Source of the DNA: Siphonodentalium dalli
Taxonomy: Eukaryota; Mollusca; Scaphopoda; Gadilida; Siphonodentaliidae
DNA length: 64,000 nt
Assembly: GCA_032622095.1 (NCBI GenBank)
Contig: CP136062.1
Coordinates: 35,340,918 to 35,404,917, forward strand
Direction of reading: 5' to 3'
Below the pieces are notes generated by a model. That model made no database searches. It saw nothing but the letters and a program-made list of their open reading frames with translations, and had not been told where the DNA came from. The stretch's first letter is position 1; every line of letters starts with the position of its first letter. The translations under genes were made by a program, and so were the position numbers. Shown piece after piece: positions 25,084 to 36,174 of this stretch.

Positions 25084-25486
25084 TGTCATTTGCAGAATGA
25101 GGTCACCAGAGGGTGAATTTAGTTACGCTATCCCGCATAGCGGGCTAGCATCACCAAATTCACCCTCTGAAGACCTCATTCTGCTTAGGTCTCACCTTCT
25201 GGGAAGTATCTATAGTATCAAATGAACATTGTTTTAGTTACATTTCCCTTCTAGGAAGTTTCTATATCCCCCTAATTTGCAGAAGATAAAATTCATAATC
25301 GAGGTGCCCAATGGGTGAACATCACCAACTTCAACTGGGGAACTTCAATCTGATCATAGGTCTACCATAGCAGTTGAGGGCCTAAGCAGAATGAGGTTCC
25401 CAGAGGGTGAATTTAGTGATGCTAGCCCGCTGTGCGGGATAGCGTCACTAAATTCACCCTCTGTGGACATCATTATGCAAATGACA
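25084..25486. mobile_element. MITE with nested hairpins (family B, second copy)
   Basis: Ends TGTCATTTGCAGAATGAGG and ATTATGCAAATGACA bound 403 bp. Both terminal hairpins are well preserved: 25094-25186 and 25386-25480. Each pairs GAGGGTGAATTTAGT with ACTAAATTCACCCTC or a close variant around a CCCGC/GCGGG centre. The interior between the hairpins has no frame. It is better preserved than the copy at 20768-21192. Confidence 0.78.
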
Positions 25487-26069
25487 GACACGCTATTTGC
25501 AGGCTTGGGCAACACCTATGTAGTCCTCACTATCCTAGTTATGTCTGACATACGATTAATTGATTACGTAATCCTAGGATTTGTCAAGTAGGCCACGTTA
25601 ACTTGATATATACTTCGTAGTGAATGCACATGTTTGTCAGGTGGCCATCGATGACTCATATAGTTAGGTATGTGATGCATTAGACCTTCGCTGCTCGCTG
25701 TTTCGAACCATATGAAATAAAACAACACAATATCACTTTGGTCAAGCGGCTAATCAAGTCTAACAAAAGACGACAAAGCACTAGGTAACCTTTACACAAG
25801 AGAAACTAGCCTGCACAAACAGTACATCAATTGGGTTTCGATACCTTAGAAGTATATCTGATTTCATGGAATCAGATCTCTAGTTAAATATTGATTCATG
25901 GTGTCATACACAATGGGTTCATGTGTATTTTATGTGGTCGGTATGAATGCTGGTCATTATAGCAGTGCATACTTATTGGCTTGAATGTCGAGTAGAACCA
26001 ATGAAACGTTGGTTGCAACTCGAGTACATGCAATAGTGTTTGAATGTGGAATAAAGGCTGCGCGATAGC
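25487..26069. other. No gene seen
   Basis: AT-rich spacer without supported frames or clear repeats. Confidence 0.45.
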
Positions 26070-26073
26070 TTAA

Positions 26074-26502
26074 AGGTACTCAATCCGATCAGATGGTCAC
26101 CATATCATCAAGATGCAACAACATTTCTTCAAAATACGCTTTAGTCATCAGCATCTATTAATTGCAACAAAATAATGCCGACCGCTGTCAACTATGGTAT
26201 CAAATTTCACAAAATGTGTTATGTATCACATTGTGTTCAACGAAATATCGCCGTATTATCACTCGAAATTTGGCCGTATTACCACTTGTTTTTAGAGTTA
26301 TCCATATTCATCCGCAATTTCTACCGAGACCATCCTTTTGACGCCGTGTTTCTGGGCCACAGACAACTGAAATAAACTTCAAAAATCAATATCTGATCAC
26401 TTTGAGCGTTGATGGGCAGATTCCTCGACTCGAATCAAATATTATTTACCCCCGAAGCCAAAGAAATAGTAATTTATAGGTGTTTATTCGGATTGAGTAC
26501 CT
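26074..26502. mobile_element. TTAA-flanked MITE (family C)
   Basis: Ends AGGTACTCAATCCGA and CGGATTGAGTACCT form clear terminal inverted repeats. TTAA lies on both sides (26070-26073 and 26503-26506). The 429-bp interior has no transposase. It includes a CCTCGACTCGAATCAAATAT block that recurs inverted near 53500, so a degraded relative lies at 53455-53790. The terminal pattern (TTAA then AGG-x-TACT) parallels family A and suggests the same transposase superfamily. Confidence 0.75.
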
Positions 26503-27160
26503 TTAATATGTTCCTCCGTAATGGAGTCATACACTTTATTGTTGATCTAAAGTAACCAATCAGCCAACTGTATAGCTACGCATGTGGGCTACGTTTGTTA
26601 GCTGTTGTTGTTTTATCATTTACTTTAAGTGACATGTGCATAAAATACATTCGTGTAACACAAAAGAATGTTGACATAAACGCACCGGCCTCCTGGGCCT
26701 ATAAGACACTATACTATGTCAATATGTTTCTCATTCTCAAGTGATCATTCTATTTACACTCTCTATCTCTCTTTCATACATATATACATTAGTGTGCACG
26801 CGGTCCTGTTTATATTAATTTGGGTAGGAGATGTCAAGGGGTGACAGTTGTTGTGCACATTCTCTGATTATTCTGTAATATGTATCGCTGTCTAACATAC
26901 AATTGATCATTTATTCTGCTATATGCTTTATTTATGAAGGTCTTGGAAATTTATTCACTAATATTTGGATTGCATTATTATCAGACTTCATCATTACAAT
27001 TAAATGTTCTTTCTTAATTTTCGCAAACAGTTCTTGTCTAATAATGTAATAAAGGATACATTTTAGAAGGAAATGCTTCTCACCGTCAGTGTCGTTTGTA
27101 TCGTGGTATAATTTTCACAAGCGTTTATGAGGTTCTTCTCCTTTAAACCTACCCGTTTCT
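26503..27160. other. No gene seen
   Basis: AT-rich spacer leading to the minisatellite. Confidence 0.45.
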
Positions 27161-28289
27161 ATTCTTAAAGGGGGTACCCCACATCTGAATTCTTAAAGGG
27201 GGTACCCCACATCTGAATTCTTAAAGGGGGTACCCCACATCTGAATTCTTAAAGGGGGTACCCCACATCTGAATTCTTAAAGGGGGTACCCCACATCTGA
27301 ATTCTTAAAGGGGGTACCCCACATCTGAATTCTTAAATGGGGTACCCCACATCTGAATTCGTAAAGGGGGTACCCCACATCTGAATTCTTAAAGGGGGTA
27401 CCCCACATCTGAATTCTTAAAGGGGGTACCCCACATCTGAATTCTTAAAGGGGTACCCCACATCTGAATTCTTAAAGGGGGTACCCCACATCTGAATTTT
27501 TAAAGGGGGTACCCCACATCTGAATTATTAAAGGGGGTACCCCACATCTGAATTCTTAAAGGGGGTACCCCACATCTGAATTCTTAAAGGGGGTACCCCA
27601 CATCTGAATTCTTAAAGGGGGTACCCCACATCTGAATTCTTAAAGGGGGTACCCCACATCTGAATTCTTAAAAGGGGTACCCCACATCTGAATTCTTAAA
27701 GGGGGTACCCCACATCTGAATTCTTAAAGGGGGTACCCCACATCTGAATTCTTAAAGGGGGTACCCCACATCTCAATTCTTAAAGGGGGTACCCCACATC
27801 TGAATTCTTAAAGGGGGTACCCCACATCTGAATTCTTAAAGGGGGTACCCCACATCTGAATTCGTAAATGGGGTACCCCACATCTGAATTCGTAAAGGGG
27901 GTACCCCACATCTGAGTTCTTAAAGGGGGTACCCCACATCTGAATTCTTAAAGGGGGTACCCCACATCTGAATTCTTAAAGGGGGTACCCCACATCTGAA
28001 TTCTTAAAGGGGGTACCCCACATCTAAATTTTTAAAGGGGGTACCCCACATCTGAATTATTAAAGGGGGTACCCCACATCTGAATTCTTAAAGGGGGTAC
28101 CCCACATCTGAATTCTTAAAGGGGGTACCCCACATCTGAATTCTTAAAGGGGGTACCCCACATCTGAATTCTTAAAGGGGGTACCCCACATCTGAATTCT
28201 TAAAGGGGGTACCCCACATCTGAATTCTTAAAGGGGGTACCCCACATCTGAATTCTTAAAGGGGGTACCCCACATCTGAATTCTTAAAG
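27161..28289. repeat. 28-bp minisatellite, about 40 copies
   Basis: The unit contains GAATTC, TTAAAG, the perfect palindrome GGGGTACCCC and ACATCTG. Nearly all copies are identical, with rare variants: AAATGGGG (units 7 and 26), ATTCGTAAAG (8, 26, 27), ATTTTTAAAG (13, 32), ATTATTAAAG (14, 33) and a one-base deletion in unit 11. The array ends in a partial unit. No frame is kept through it. Confidence 0.97.
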
Positions 28290-28415
28290 ACAGAACAGTT
28301 CACAGACGAATACAGATAAATAACGGTAATAGTGGAACAACAATGGATATGTAGATCCAGAGTCATGTCTTTTTCTGGCACGCGGGTTTATCGTCTTTCT
28401 GTTTTCTTTGACCTA

Positions 28416-28610
28416 AGAATGCATACCCAGGTTGCCTGTTATGGTCACATAATAGGAATGCTTACCCACGTTGGATGTTATGGTCACATCATACGAATGT
28501 ATACCCAGAGTGGATGTTATGGTCACATAATAAGAATGCATACCCAGGTTGGATGTTATGGTCACATAATAAGAATGCATACCCACGTTGGGTGTTATGG
28601 TCACATTTGA
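28416..28610. repeat. 39-bp minisatellite, five copies
   Basis: Five 39-bp units carry GCATACCCA, a GTTGGATGTTATGGTCACAT block and AATAAGAAT. As 39 is a multiple of three, a frame stays open through the array (28332-28610) with a 13-residue repeat (HTQVGCYGHIIRM). The open frame is a by-product rather than a gene. One inverted copy of the unit lies at 30410-30450. Confidence 0.9.
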
Positions 28611-30450
28611 AGAGTTGTTTAATATAACTGAGACCGTTCTGTGATGGGAACATGCAAGTTCGAGTGCAGTATATGCTGTGACCGAGTCCCTTTGTAAAGG
28701 ACATAGACGTCACGCAAAGTATATGGTTCACTACCAAAATATATTTTGAGCAAAGAATTAAAAATTGAGTTATGAACGCGAAATGTTTCTTTATACATGG
28801 ATCCCAATACTGTTATTTGAATCACCAAGATTTATCACTATTCGTTGAGACCTGCATGATAAATGCACAACTAAATTTGAATACATCTCAGATTTAGGTA
28901 GATAAATTCAATGTGTATGACAAATTGATCACTGATAAATGGGAGGAAATGTCAAATTTCTGCGAATTATCTCAACGATAAATATTTATATATTCATGAA
29001 TTTATTAAAATTTATGCCCCTGATAAATTTGGGTAAATTTGGATCTTTACTCAACAATAAATACTTGATAATTATTTAATTAATTTACATATTTATCAAC
29101 ATTTATCATTAAGATAAATTCGCAGAAATTTGAAAATTTCCTCCCATTTATCAGTGATTTATTTCTGTGATAAATTCAAGTTTTCATGCAGTGCAACTGC
29201 TATCATGAACGTCATCTGGATTGCAATAAAAACTCAAACATATTCCTCTTCAAGACTGAATAAAACAATTTTATCCAAATCGATTCTAGTTGACCTTAAA
29301 TTTTGAGTTTATCGTCCAGACTATAAATGTATCGCGGATCAGCAAATGAATGCGAATTGCACACTCGGTCATTACATTGCACAAAGACGAGTAACTCTAT
29401 AAGCATAGATCATGATGGTAAATATGACTTATTATGACTCTTTTGCGAAAGCACTATTGATCGTATGGACGAGTGCATGGTTATTTTAATAATGAAACAA
29501 GTAACTGTAAAAGTCAATCTGGCAGTGAAGTTGAAACAACTACGCCAATTTCTCTTCTAGCCCTCAATGTCTGCGGATTATCAAAAAGACGAATTATGTT
29601 CACCGATCGATAATATGACATTCTTTGCCTGTTAAAGCGAAAAAGATATGGCACCTAATGCATTACCATCTATTGTTGGTTTTGCTATCGTTGTATCAAA
29701 AACAAGACACAATCTATCAAATAGGAGTTCAGGTGGTATTCCCCTGGCAGCATTATGTGATGACTCTCTATCTAATAGAATATCCGTCTGTCATGGGCAT
29801 GGTGAAAATGGAGCGTGGGCACGATTAGAACAAGACATTTCCAATGAGTGTACAAGTGTACTCATATGACGATAATCTCAAAATTTAAGGTAAACTAGAA
29901 TCGATTTGGATAAAGTTTTTTTATTCAGTCTTGAAGAGGAATATGTTTTAGTTTTATTTTAATCCAAGATGGCGTTCGTGATAGCATTTGCACTGCATGA
30001 AAACTTCAATTTATCACAGAAATATATCACTGATAAATGGGAGGAATTTTCAAATTTCTGCGAATTTATCTTAATGAATTTGTGAATTAATCAAAAAATT
30101 ATCAATTATTTATTGGTGAGTAAAGATCCAAATTTACCAAAATTTATCAGGGGCAAAACTTTTAATAAATTCATGAATTTATAAATATTTATCGTTAAGA
30201 AATTCGCAGAAATTTGACATTTCCTCCCATTTATCAGTGATCAATTGGTCATAAACATGGAATTTATCTACCTAAATCTGAAATTTATTCAAATTTATTT
30301 GTGCATTTATCATGCAGGTCTCGGTGAATATGATAAATCTTGGTAATAAATTTCAAATAACAGTTTGGGATCCATGTAAAAGGAACATTTTCCCATCACA
30401 GAACGGTCTCAAATGTGACCATAACATCCAACGTGGGTATGCATTCTCAT
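28572..30450. repeat. Large inverted repeat with nested palindromes
   Basis: The left arm (28572-29312) and right arm (29870-30450) are reverse complements. Outer landmarks are GACCGTTCTGTGATGGGAA and TTCCCATCACAGAACGGTC-type text; inner landmarks are TTCCTCTTCAAGACTGAAT and ATTCAGTCTTGAAGAGGAA. The left arm has about 130 extra bases (28650-28790). Each arm contains a palindromic element of about 340 bp (28851-29192 and 29991-30325) rich in GATAAAT, with CTGCATGA-type ends. The 560-bp loop holds an open frame at 29648-29869. Confidence 0.88.
29648..29869 (+). CDS. Hypothetical small ORF in the loop of the inverted repeat
   Basis: A 73-codon frame with an ATG start (MAPNALPSIVGFAIVVSKTR at its N-terminus) and a TGA stop. 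It has no recognised domain and no clear signal peptide. It is the only notable frame in the single-copy loop between two long inverted arms. Chance is likely at this length. It is listed only because of its position. Confidence 0.15.
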   Translation: MAPNALPSIVGFAIVVSKTRHNLSNRSSGGIPLAALCDDSLSNRISVCHGHGENGAWARLEQDISNECTSVLI

Positions 30451-31169
30451 TATGCGTGCGTGTGACGAATCCTCAAATAGTCGTTTGCAAATCCCATGCC
30501 CGATCACACACATGCTAGGACCCAAATGAATCGGACTGTTGCAGTATTTCCTGTTGTAGACCAAACTCACGATCCCCGAAAAGTCAAAAATACAACCATT
30601 CCAATGCAATTTGTGTTGAATATTTCGCCTTTATCACAATAATGCATGGTGGTATACTGTGAACGCAATTTATCAAAATACAAAGGAGTACCATATGCTA
30701 TCTTCAATAAATTCTCAACTTAACCACAATTGCCTACATACTCTGTGGCAGAGAGTCTTTATACAGTAAATTATATTTGCTTATATTCACTACGGCCACA
30801 TATGAATCAGTTTATAAAATTCATTCTTACTATGAAACGAAGCACACCGCAGTATATTGTTTATGAGAATCAGATATAAAACACCACTGATCATAAAAGT
30901 AAAGATGCATATGATAAGCTATTAGAAAAATGCTATTAGAAAAGAGTGGTGACCCCAAAAATGCTGGGCCTGATTTCAAATTTAAACGACTGAAAGAAGT
31001 TTTTTGTTATAATTCTTTATTGACAATATATACATGGATATATTCATATATTTGAAATATAGCATAATGACAATAACAAAAATAATGTCAGGGTATTTTC
31101 TGGAGGGGGGACTTTCGCTCGCAACTCACACACACATTATACACACGGTCAAATTCGGAAGACACATCA
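30451..31169. other. Degraded MITE end, otherwise no gene
   Basis: The stretch near 30676-30725 (AAAGGAGTACCATATGC, then TCTTCAATAAATTCTC) resembles the left end of family A at 2573. No right end is seen. Confidence 0.4.
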
Positions 31170-31625
31170 TGCGTATTTTTGATTACACAGACTATGTTTA
31201 CGACTGGAATGTCACAAGAAATCGTTGTGTATGCTTGTGTGAAAGAAGTTAAGAACGTTTTTAATTCCGCAAAAATATTATGTACCAGACACGAACCATT
31301 AACGCACCCCCAAATCGAACGTGTTGGAAAGTCCCTGAAGGACCAACCCATTCAGCAATGGCACGCCGAGATGACTAGATCGAGGATATATTTATAGTAA
31401 CATTTAAAATCCCAAACTTGTTTCATATTTATCCGAGATTAATTTTAACCGGGCTCCCTATCTACTCAGACTCCGTTCTAGTAATAAACACCCCAGTCGA
31501 CGGAACAGGGAGGTAGAAACGGGATATGAAAGATATAGAATGTCACCTCTGTGAAGACGGTATTGGTGATGAATTCCACTTCGTGATTGAATGTGAAAAA
31601 CCTTAATGATCTTATTAGAACTAAA
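31170..31625 (+). pseudogene. Non-LTR retrotransposon 3' end with zinc-knuckle-like motif
   Basis: Frames read IERVGKSLKDQPIQQWHAEM near 31310-31370. After frame breaks and degraded text they read ECHLCEDGIGDEFHFVIECE near 31540-31600. C-x-x-C followed by DE-x-HF-x-x-x-C is the C-terminal motif seen after the reverse transcriptase in many invertebrate LINEs. A related motif (ICTICGEYLEDQY) is in the element at 62050-63085. Frame breaks show it is inactive. Confidence 0.65.
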
Positions 31626-31699
31626 TATATATATACCGGAATATTACTTTAAACATATTTTATTGCGATTATTCATTTTACAAAGGGATGGGGTACAAC

Positions 31700-31905
31700 T
31701 TACGGAACTTAGATGAGACACCTCTCCCGATACAAGGTTCAACTACAGTATATGTTTAAAGGCACGGGCGGCGTGAGGAGACACCTCTCCCGATACAAGG
31801 TTCAACTACAGTATATGTTTAAAGGCACGGGCGGAACTTAGAGGAGACACCTCTCCCGATACGAGGTTCAACTACAGTATATGTTTAAAGGCACGGGCGG
31901 CGTTC
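31700..31905. repeat. Three tandem copies of a 63-66 bp unit
   Basis: GAGACACCTCTCCCGATAC recurs at 31715, 31778 and 31844, each followed by AAGGTTCAACTACAG (GAGG in the third) and TTTAAAGGCACGGGCGG. Copies are nearly identical, indicating a recent origin. Confidence 0.9.
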
Positions 31906-32560
31906 GTTGCAGAAATATTCATATTTGTTCAAATCGCCATCAACAGAAGGTATATTAATATATATATATAGTTTGTCTCATAGATTGATAGATAATTTTT
32001 TGAATGGCTAATAGATGGAAAACATGTAGACAATTGAGCATAAGCATATATACAAAATAGCAATACAGAGTGTGACATTCATATAGTATAAACATAAAAA
32101 TTATAGATATATGGCAAACATAATCAGCGCGTAAATAGTATATTGTCGTCAAGACGTATGGTGGTGTACGTAAATAAGAACCTGATCGTGTTACAGAAGT
32201 TTTGCTTTTTTGTTTACATAACACATCGCAATTCTATTGGTTAATCACACATAAATGATATAAACGTTATTTATTATTTACATATCAGGAAAACAGTAAC
32301 AAATAACACTCTTTATGTTTACCATATCCGGATCTAAACAAAAGCCAGATTCTGTAACGATTTTTGTTATGTTGTTTACATAACAAAGGAAAAACATTTG
32401 ACAATAACATACTGTTTATGCCAAGTCTGTCTATATTTTACTATTCTTTCTGTTTATGGCGGTTTTTTACGGAGCTGGATATTTTAACAGCATACCCACT
32501 GCCAACACCGCCCGTATCTTTAAAAGATGACAGAGTATTTACAATTATGGTGTATTACAT
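31890..32560 (+). repeat. Dispersed repeat, second copy at 44490-44990
   Basis: It shares with 44490-44990, in the same order and orientation: AATATTCA near the start, GACAATAACATACTGTTTATG, GTCTATATTT and a CATACCCAC end with GTATCTTTAA-like text. The 86-codon frame at 32364-32624 is not conserved in the second copy, so it is probably not coding. Confidence 0.6.
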
Positions 32561-32843
32561 AACTGAAAAAGCTAAAAGTTATAATGATAATATTGTAGAC
32601 TCTGTGGTTACCTGTTTTGTGTAAATTGCCAGCTGTTTCTCTACATACATATGCTATGAGGACGGACCGGACGTCTAAACTTATACCCATGTTGCTATAT
32701 ATGAAGGTATATTATCGGGCAATCAATCCTGGTTAAAGTGTGTTGTCGCATCTATGTCAGACTTTTTTCTTTGAAAGGTTTCATCTGGAATTCCCCATAG
32801 CAGTAGGTTCCAGTTTGATATTTGGAAGTTATGTTTGTCCAGT
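32561..32843. other. No gene seen
   Basis: AT-rich spacer. Confidence 0.4.
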
Positions 32844-33179
32844 TTACAGTAAAGTATATGTCTCTGTTCGTCTTATAATGGTCAGAAAGAAAGAAGTACA
32901 TGCCACTTTTTGATGCATATCCACAACTACAATTCGAACTTTTTTGTACATGTCTAGGCGAAGATCGCTGCACGAGTTACGTATCATGCTTTTATGTGTA
33001 ACCATATAAGGTAAGGGGGTGTCTGACCAGGTAGCAGAACTGTCAAGGTTAGCTACCCCACACCTAGCACACCAGAAAGACAGAGAAAAGTCAAAGTAAT
33101 GTGCTGGCAGGTGGACCAGAAGGCCTTTTAGAAAGTCAACTAAAGAAAAAAGTAAAACGGCTAAGAACGCATTTGTCAT
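32844..33179 (-). CDS. Hypothetical ORF with N-terminal hydrophobic segment
   Basis: An ATG-started frame of 111 codons begins MTNAFLAVLLFSLVDFLKGL, which would serve as a signal peptide or anchor. The remainder has a WCARCG motif but no known domain. A 36-base block inside it (near 32955-32990) recurs at 37560-37596, so part of it is repeat-derived. An overlapping frame (32973-32752) also looks protein-like (WTNITSKYQTGTYCYGEF). Without splice or homology evidence this is only a candidate. Confidence 0.2.
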   Translation of the reverse strand: MTNAFLAVLLFSLVDFLKGLLVHLPAHYFDFSLSFWCARCGVANLDSSATWSDTPLPYMVTHKSMIRNSCSDLRLDMYKKVRIVVVDMHQKVACTSFFLTIIRRTETYTLL

Positions 33180-34139
33180 AAGAATTTTACACACAATTGA
33201 TACCGGTCGGTGCAAAATGTACGGTCTATATAAAGTGGTAGTATAGTCCCCCCGCAAGTTTGGAAACAATTACATATGCGTGACACGGAAAGGGTTATAC
33301 AGTGTATTACATATAAAACGTAATATATATTAGTAAAACGCTATTTATATGGCCTTGTAATCTCAATGGGTTGATATATACGCGCCCAAGTACAGTATCT
33401 ATGTATATATATATAGGTATATGTGGGTATATGTGCTCATATACAACCCTACGTTGTTATTTAAGTAATATATGATGCGGATCCCACCACATCACCACTC
33501 TTCATATTACAAACCGATAAGTGTCACATATATTTAACACGAAGCTTATAAGAGGTATTTAACACGAATCTTATACTAGTAAGAGGTATGCAAGTTGGAA
33601 TGTACTTCCCAACAATTGTAGATGATTAGTATAGTATTCGGGAACATATATACATAGCGTTATCCAAGTTATCGTGTGTATGCGGTATGGGTGGTACACC
33701 ATATAGTATTATAATATATACACTGTAGGTATAACTAGAGTTAAACGCTCTCTATATTATATTGTTAAACGCTCTTTATGTGACCAAGTTAGCTATATAT
33801 AGCTATCATATCTGTCATCATGAAGTATCTTTACATATTACAATCAGTATATGACTATGTGACATATAGGTGGTGGTTAAACACTTAAACAAGATTTCGA
33901 ATAATTAATTTAGATGAGTACATGGGGTAATACATCTTATTGTGAGATGTATGCATGCTGGAAAGTACTCACTAACACCAGTAAATTATTACCTTAGGAT
34001 TATGAAGCATAATATAAAGGGTTAGATTATATACTTAAGATAAATGTAAGTGAGCATTATATCTCACAACAATTATTATATGGGTAGAGATAATAATATT
34101 ATATATATACATATATATGCACGAAAAAACACACCTAGC
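33180..34139. other. No gene seen
   Basis: Very AT-rich with TA runs (33400-33430, 33705-33720). No supported frame. Confidence 0.45.
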
Positions 34140-34930
34140 CTTCCAGAATGACAATAAAAAGTCACAATGGAGCATTGGCTGACGGACCTTGCGGCCTTTC
34201 CGTTTGTCAACATAAGTATAGTGAAAGAATTAACGGCTTTCAATCTATCTGTCATATAATATCCCCACAAAATGAAGGTGGTTCACAAATGCATGGATGT
34301 CAAAAGAAAGGGGAGGTTGTCTGCTGTATGCATATTAAAGAAGTTTCGAGGCTACATGTGATGATGACCAAGGTCCCAATTTCCCGCAGACAATTTGCTC
34401 CTCGTTCTGATGACATGAATTTTGAGGTGGAAGCTGGACCCTGGAGCGGTTTATTAGAATTTTGAAAATAGTTTTAGAACGTACCCCATCGAAATAAGAT
34501 TCATTTAATGCCAAATGTAGAATTTCTAGGTTTTTGAAAAATTCTCCCAATGAGTTAAAAAGATGCCAGAATGTTTTGATAAGACCGTCTTCAGTTGCAG
34601 TTTGCTGACTATATGCCACGCTAAGCGCATGTCATATCATGTTTCGACCCTTTAACCGCAAGACATGTGTACTAAGCCAGCTCGAGTCCGGGCGTCGCCC
34701 GCGATCTTATCTAAATACCGACAGAACATAGCTTCCAGGGGGATGATGATGAGATTGGACCCGTACCGTGGAAGTTCAACACTAATACTAAATAGTATAG
34801 TTTGGATAAGTTAATGGTGTAAGGCATGAGCTATCATAGTGATTCGTTACATAATCAACAACCAGTTGTTCGTACATATAATACACGTGCAATGCTTCAT
34901 AATTTTCCAAGGTTGTACCATTTGTAATGT
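34140..34930 (-). repeat. Dispersed repeat, inverted partner of 13915-14620
   Basis: Reverse-complement copy of the element at 13915-14620. It has extra bases near 34355-34430 that the other copy lacks, and lacks the GATA run. Frames on both strands here differ from those of the partner, arguing against a conserved protein. Confidence 0.75.
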
Positions 34931-34989
34931 CGTAGCATCAAGCATATATGGTATCGAAAATAGCACTGTCTCTACTGATTTCTATTGAT

Positions 34990-35385
34990 TCCCTAAAAGT
35001 CATGCACATTATAAGCCATGATCCTCTAATTGGAGTGTTTCATGTTACTTTAAATCATACAAATTATAAGCCATGATCACCCTACTGGAGTGTTTCAGTT
35101 TCTTATAAATTTAAGTAACACAAATTATATCACCCTATTGGAGTGTTTCACATCACTTTAAGTCATACAAATTATAAACTATGATCACCCTACTGGGGTG
35201 CTTCACATCACTTTAAGCCATACATATTATAAGCCATGATCACCCTACTGCAGTACTGGAGTGTTTCATATCACTTTAAGTCATACACATTATAAGCCAC
35301 GATCACCTTAATGGAATGTTTCATATCACTTTAAGTCACACAAATTATAAGCCACGATAACCCTACTGGAATGTATATATCAATT
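34990..35385. repeat. Seven tandem units of about 55-60 bp
   Basis: Units carry ATTATAAGCCATGATCACC, CTACTGGAGTGTTTCA and CACTTTAAGTCATACA with small indels. The array is moderately diverged. Confidence 0.85.
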
Positions 35386-35549
35386 TTTGTTGAGATCCCA
35401 GTAACTGTTTAAGTTATGACATGAACAGAAATCGGACAGACGAACGGACGGATGGATGTCCGACGTATGTACGGCCGGACAGGTGCAAAACAGTATACCC
35501 CACCCCCTCTTTTTAAAAAAAAGTTGTATAACTATAAATGCATGTGCTA

Positions 35550-35662
35550 ATAATTGGCATAAATATGATCCACAATAATTTCTAAGTTAAATATGCATAA
35601 ATATGATCCACAATAATTTCTAAGTTAAATATGATCCACAATAATTTCTAAGTTAAATATGG
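35550..35662. repeat. Three tandem copies around GATCCACAATAATTTC
   Basis: ATGATCCACAATAATTTCT followed by AAGTTAAATATG occurs three times at spacings near 38 and 33. The copies are identical over the core. Confidence 0.9.
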
Positions 35663-36174
35663 ATTTAAAAAAACTTTCATAATAGTGCTTACCAAGTAAA
35701 TTATTCCCGATTCTGTGAATCGTAAATCACGTGTAACAGTCCTGCCGGCTCCGCTTATAAAGTGAATTATTTACCGTTTTTTACGATTCCATGAATAACG
35801 TCCGATTCCATGTATGGCGTGTTTAAAGTCCATGTAGATGAATATTGTTTGTATAAGCGAGAAACATATAGTTCTATAATCACTAAATTGACAAAGAAGC
35901 ACACAGACTGTGACAGAATATTTTGGATTCTGACCGCTGTATACAAAACCAGACGACCTTCCCCTTCAGCGTCTCGTGCGAAATAGCGTAATCGCGTGCG
36001 GAAATACGACGTCACAACACAGGTGATTTTAACCCTTTGCGTGCCAATATCAAATTGCCCATTTCTCCTTTCTAGACAATACCATATCAGATAACGGAAA
36101 ATGCCCTTTAATCGAGTATATTAAAGATATCTTACTGTGATATCGAATGATGGCAAGTACCGACATATATCATA

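Noticed and set aside
27161-28289. Regular 28-bp repeats resembling a CRISPR array
   Set aside because: Units are directly adjacent with no unique spacers, and the DNA is animal.
28332-28610. 92-codon frame with a 13-residue repeat
   Set aside because: The frame is kept open by the 39-bp period; it has no leader, splice sites or wider conservation.
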